Positions 60,755-64,000 of a stretch of 64,000 nucleotides of DNA are shown one piece after another. The notes under the pieces are model-generated. The model saw nothing but the letters and a program-made list of their open reading frames with translations. It was not told the DNA's origin and did no database searches. The stretch is from Chengkuizengella axinellae (GTDB taxonomy: Bacteria > Bacillota > Bacilli > Paenibacillales > KCTC-33759). The stretch is taken from positions 62,001-126,000 of the forward strand of contig NZ_JAVAMP010000005.1 of the NCBI RefSeq assembly GCF_030730905.1, given 5' to 3'. Positions within the stretch are counted from its first letter, which is position 1. Every line of letters starts with the position of its first letter. A program made the position numbers and the translations under genes.

Positions 60755-61969
60755 TTAAAATAACATTCCTGCAATAGATGCACTTAATAATGATGCTAAC
60801 ATACCTGCCATTACAGCTTTGAATCCAAGTTTAGCAATATCCCCTCTACGACTAGGCGCCATACCTCCAAGTCCACCAAGTAATATCCCAATGGAAGAAA
60901 TGTTGGCAAATCCACAAAGTGCAAAACTAATAATCATCGCAGTTTTGGGAGTTAATGTGTCTATTTCAGGTCCAAAGAAAGAATATGCAACAAACTCGTT
61001 TAATACTAATTTCTGACCAATATATCCACCTGCTTGTACTGCTTCCTCCCAAGGAACACCGATTGCAAATGCGATAGGTGCAAATACATATCCTAAAATA
61101 CCTTCAAGTGTTAAATTCTCAAAGTTGAACCAACTACCTATCCAACCAAGAAAACCATTAAATAATGCGATTAATGCAATAAACGCCAACAACATAGCTC
61201 CAACGTTCAAAGCCAATTTCAGTCCGTCACTTGCCCCTCTAGCAGCCGCGTCAACAACATTAGCAGATTCAGTATCCTTCTCCATTTTAATGTCGTCTCC
61301 GATTTCTGATTTCTCCGTTTCAGGCAACATTATTTTCGCAATAATAAGCCCTGCTGGTGCAGCCAAAAAGCTAGCCGCAAGTAAATATTCTAGTGGAACC
61401 CCTAACAATGAATACCCAATGAGGACAGATCCAGAAACGGAAGCTAGTCCACCTGTCATAACGGCAAATAATTCTGATTTCGTCATTTTAGCTATATACG
61501 GCTTTACTACAAGCGGTGCTTCTGTTTGACCAAGAAAAATATTAGCTGCCGCTGATAATGATTCTGTTTTACTTGTTCCTAATAATAATGATAGAAGACC
61601 ACCAATAAATCTTATAATTACCTGCATCACACCTAAATAATAAAGAACAGATACGATTGCTGAAATAAATATGATGATCGGTAATACTTGAAAAGCAAAA
61701 ACAAATCCAACTCCCTCTGACGCAAAAAGCCCTCCAAACAAGAAGTTAATTCCATCATTTGCATAACCTATAATGGAGTTTACAATTTCTGTTAGTTCCT
61801 GAAGCTTACTTCTACCGTATTCACTTTTTAAAACAATAAAGCCAATAAAGATTTGAATAAGGAGACCAACCGCAATGGTCTGCAATTTGATAGCTCTTCG
61901 ATTGCTTGAAAAAATGAAAGCGATGCCAAAAACAACCGCTATACCGAATAATCCCCATAGTACATTCAT
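60755..61969 (-). CDS. nupC: Nucleoside transporter (CNT family)
   Basis: 404 residues, polytopic, of the concentrative nucleoside transporter family. [23 protein letters not shown] near 150, [14 protein letters not shown] near 175 and the C-terminal [21 protein letters not shown] are typical. It imports nucleosides with H+ or Na+ across the cytoplasmic membrane. AGAGGTG precedes the ATG. First gene of nupC-pdp-deoC; 200 bp without a gene separates it from pdp. Confidence 0.92.
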   Translation of the reverse strand: MNVLWGLFGIAVVFGIAFIFSSNRRAIKLQTIAVGLLIQIFIGFIVLKSEYGRSKLQELTEIVNSIIGYANDGINFLFGGLFASEGVGFVFAFQVLPIIIFISAIVSVLYYLGVMQVIIRFIGGLLSLLLGTSKTESLSAAANIFLGQTEAPLVVKPYIAKMTKSELFAVMTGGLASVSGSVLIGYSLLGVPLEYLLAASFLAAPAGLIIAKIMLPETEKSEIGDDIKMEKDTESANVVDAAARGASDGLKLALNVGAMLLAFIALIALFNGFLGWIGSWFNFENLTLEGILGYVFAPIAFAIGVPWEEAVQAGGYIGQKLVLNEFVAYSFFGPEIDTLTPKTAMIISFALCGFANISSIGILLGGLGGMAPSRRGDIAKLGFKAVMAGMLASLLSASIAGMLF

Positions 61970-62016
61970 TTGAACACCTCTTCTGTTGTATAGTTTGCTA
62001 CTAAATCTGGAAGTTA

Positions 62017-62026
62017 TGAATATTCA
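62017..62026. promoter_or_regulatory. Possible DeoR operator upstream of nupC
   Basis: TGAATATTCA is a perfect palindrome 48 bp upstream of nupC, with TGAACATTTG nearby. The site is a guess from position and symmetry. Confidence 0.3.
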
Positions 62027-62126
62027 AATCACTTCTACACAGAGAATTATATCAGAAAATGAAATTATGTAAACACATAAATGAACATTTGTAAAAGAAG
62101 TTATTTCCAATCCAATATAAAATACA

Positions 62127-62160
62127 CGAAAAAACCTCACAGTTCTGTAACTGTAAGGTT
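62127..62160 (-). terminator. Terminator of deoR
   Basis: AACCTTACAGTT and AACTGTGAGGTT (minus strand, one mismatch) form a hairpin followed by TTTTTT. It isolates deoR from nupC. Confidence 0.75.
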
Positions 62161-62244
62161 AAAACGTTTTGTCGAGAGTTTAAACGATAGATTCCGAGCC
62201 ATTTTCACTTAAGGAAGTATATATGATTCATAACATATATCATT

Positions 62245-63186
62245 TTATTTCTTATCTAATAAAAATTGAGCTGTAAATTGATCCGTTACAAGAACATTTG
62301 TAAACCCGCCTTTGAGCGCTCCGTAAATTCCCTCAATTTTATGGGACCCTCCAGCGACCAAAATTGAATATTCCTTCTTTTTTAATTCTTCTAACTCAAT
62401 ACCAAGCGTTCTAGCATTTAATTCTTTACTGCAGATTTCTCCATCCTTATCAAAAAATTTAGAGCAAATATCGCCAACAGCTTTAGAATAAATCATACTT
62501 AAATCTTCCTCTGTAAAGTATCCAAGCCTAAATAATATAGATTCAGATTTAATCGGTCCAATCGTGTAAAGAGCAATGTTGGATTGTTTTCCTAATTCTA
62601 ATATCCTATGAATATGTCGATCCGCTTCCATTGCTTGTTTTACAACAATATGATCCACAATTGCAGGCAGGGGCAAGTGATGAGGGGCTGTGTCAAATGC
62701 TTTACCAAAGAGATACAAGATTTCATTCGCATACGTATTTGTTTCTGAATGGCTTACTCCACCCTTCAATTGAACAACCTTCACATCTTTTATTGCTTTC
62801 TGCTTTAACTCCACAGCAACATGATGCATCGTAGTTCCCCATGTTACTCCAATGATATCGCCATCCTTAACAATTTCATGTAAATAGGACGCCGTTTTTT
62901 CACCTAAATACATTTTTATAATACCGTCTTCATATTGAGGAACATGAGTAACGATTGCTTTTTTTAGATTGAACTTTTGTTCAAGTTGAACGGACAAATT
63001 CTCAACATCTTCCGTTGGATCTGTAATTTTTATTTCAACAATACCTTCATCTTTTGCTTGTTGGAGAAGTCTAGAAATTGTTGGACGAGAAATACCTAAT
63101 TGTTTAGCTATATCACTTTGGTTATAGTCCAATAAATAATACAGCTTAGAGACTTCTATCATTTTTTCCAATTTCTCTTTATCCAT
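62245..63186 (-). CDS. deoR: SorC-family deoxyribonucleoside regulator
   Basis: 313 residues. N-terminal helix-turn-helix (VSKLYYLLDYNQSDIAKQLG, ISRPTISRLLQQAKDEG) and a SorC/DeoR-Bsu effector domain (YLGEKTASYLHEIVKDGDII, GVTWGTTMHHVA). In B. subtilis the equivalent DeoR represses the dra-nupC-pdp operon and is released by deoxyribose 5-phosphate. Located just upstream of nupC-pdp-deoC and terminated separately. Confidence 0.88.
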   Translation of the reverse strand: MDKEKLEKMIEVSKLYYLLDYNQSDIAKQLGISRPTISRLLQQAKDEGIVEIKITDPTEDVENLSVQLEQKFNLKKAIVTHVPQYEDGIIKMYLGEKTASYLHEIVKDGDIIGVTWGTTMHHVAVELKQKAIKDVKVVQLKGGVSHSETNTYANEILYLFGKAFDTAPHHLPLPAIVDHIVVKQAMEADRHIHRILELGKQSNIALYTIGPIKSESILFRLGYFTEEDLSMIYSKAVGDICSKFFDKDGEICSKELNARTLGIELEELKKKEYSILVAGGSHKIEGIYGALKGGFTNVLVTDQFTAQFLLDKK

Positions 63187-63397
63187 TTCATCACCTTCTT
63201 CCTTACAAAATTCTCATTTTTTTTCATTTTAACAAACTATGAGAAATATTTCATTGAAGTTAAACATTTTTTCCAAAACTAAATAATGTATAAGCTTATG
63301 GAAAGTTATTGATACTACACATGACAATTCTTTTTGAAAATCCTAAGAGTGATCTTCGAAAGTGTTATTAAATCCTTATTAAGGGGGGGATTTCATA

Positions 63398-64000
63398 ATG
63401 AATATTACAATCTGGCCACATGTGATCTCCATGCCCATCTACTTTGGGATACTATTGTTTATCATCTCTTTTTTTCGAAAACATTACATACTTTCAGCCT
63501 ATTTTTGGATCGCCATGTTATTTACATTCCCTCTATGGATGATTGGTGGTGTTGAAGGATGGTTTCGATGGGCAAAAATTTTGAGCGTCCTTATTCCAAC
63601 CATTATCGTTGGCTTTTCTCGCATTGCTGTATATGAAAACAAAGAAGGTAGATTATGGAATACTTTAAAATCTGAACAATTTCTTTGGTTTTTCTATGGT
63701 ATTTTATTTCTTAATATCTTAGAAGCAACTTTAAAAGATGCAACAATGGGAAATTATTATAATGCTTTAACTGGTTTTCTTCTTTGTGTTACTATCCCAT
63801 TCGCACCTAAGTTTTGGAGAATTACAACTTCTAAGTATGGTGATTTAATTGCCTACACAACCGCTTCTTGGAACTTCCTTTACACTTCATGGAATGCTTG
63901 TTTCGTGTATGCAGAGAGTCCCATTTATTTCGCTAGTTCTTTATGTATCTTATTAGCTGCTGAAATATATCCTATTATTAAAAGACGTCCAGAATTATAC
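63398..64000 (+). CDS. DUF5692-like membrane protein, N-terminal part
   Basis: An ATG at 63398 follows an AAGGGGGGG site and opens 201 codons that leave the window. Several hydrophobic segments (PIYFGILLFIISFF, YFWIAMLFTFPLWMIGGVEG, FLWFFYGILFLNILEA, FLLCVTIPFAPKFW, LIAYTTASWNFLYTSWN) indicate a multi-pass membrane protein. The spacing of the NYYNAL and TTASWNFLYTSWNACF regions fits DUF5692. Function unknown. The C-terminus lies beyond the window. Confidence 0.65.
   Translation, partial: MNITIWPHVISMPIYFGILLFIISFFRKHYILSAYFWIAMLFTFPLWMIGGVEGWFRWAKILSVLIPTIIVGFSRIAVYENKEGRLWNTLKSEQFLWFFYGILFLNILEATLKDATMGNYYNALTGFLLCVTIPFAPKFWRITTSKYGDLIAYTTASWNFLYTSWNACFVYAESPIYFASSLCILLAAEIYPIIKRRPELY

Noticed and set aside
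1-64000. tRNA, rRNA, CRISPR arrays, prophage or IS elements
   Set aside because: No cloverleaf, rRNA-like stretch, evenly spaced direct repeats, integrase, transposase or phage structural gene was found on reading both strands.

Overview
The window is AT-rich DNA from an endospore-forming, Gram-positive bacterium of the Bacillus/Paenibacillus type. The evidence is strong AGGAGG-type ribosome binding sites, GTG and TTG starts, lipobox lipoproteins, BirA boxes on biotin genes, a CcpA-like cre site, a CotA-like laccase, and deoR/nupC/pdp/deoC genes. I see no rRNA, tRNA, CRISPR array, intact insertion sequence or prophage.

Layout. 1-5.5 kb: SgrR-like regulator (cut by the window edge) divergent from an MFS exporter, an O-methyltransferase, and a MerR-methyltransferase fusion with a classic 19-bp-spacer MerR promoter. 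5.5-17.7 kb: a patchwork of small genes (GNATs, Nudix, kinase, 2'-5' ligase-like, lipoproteins, hydrolases, a secreted metallopeptidase) with several decayed genes, plus a large multicopper oxidase carrying a C-terminal SPOCS/DUF3794-like domain. 17.8-29.5 kb: CoA-disulfide reductase/rhodanese, iron alcohol dehydrogenase, ASCH protein, TPR-hydrolase, ArsR-type regulator, a TetR/quinone-reductase pair with two visible operators, glutamate racemase, DinB-like protein and a CueP lipoprotein. 29.6-38.6 kb: two giant secreted GH81 beta-1,3-glucanases with fibronectin III and CBM56-like modules, preceded by two cre-like palindromes and a BirA-like box. 38.9-43.3 kb: biotin genes (bioD, a GNAT, bioB, bioF, BioH-like esterase) with two good BirA operators.

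43.4-50.7 kb holds the most interesting locus: six tightly packed genes encoding a HEPN-like/CBS protein, a membrane protein with two RCK/TrkA-N domains and a RyR domain, a SLOG protein, a TIR protein with a degenerate NTPase-like core and helical C-terminus, an SPFH-like/SHOCT-like protein, and a membrane SH3 protein. Each of the first four carries a domain linked to nucleotide or NAD signalling. I propose a TIR-to-SLOG/RyR membrane-effector conflict system; this is inference.

51-64 kb: an MBOAT/DHHW O-acetylation pair, two tandem paralogous beta-rich proteins with duplicated upstream regions containing sigma-K-like -10 boxes, an MBL-fold hydrolase, a deoxyribonucleoside operon (nupC-pdp-deoC plus an untracked 58-aa XapX gene), its regulator deoR, and the start of a DUF5692-like membrane protein. 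A three-copy palindromic repeat family (14.4, 20.8, 26.5 kb) and a GGCTGGGACA-type repeat (58.2 kb) are present. Several starts were moved to codons with a better-placed ribosome binding site; each case is noted.
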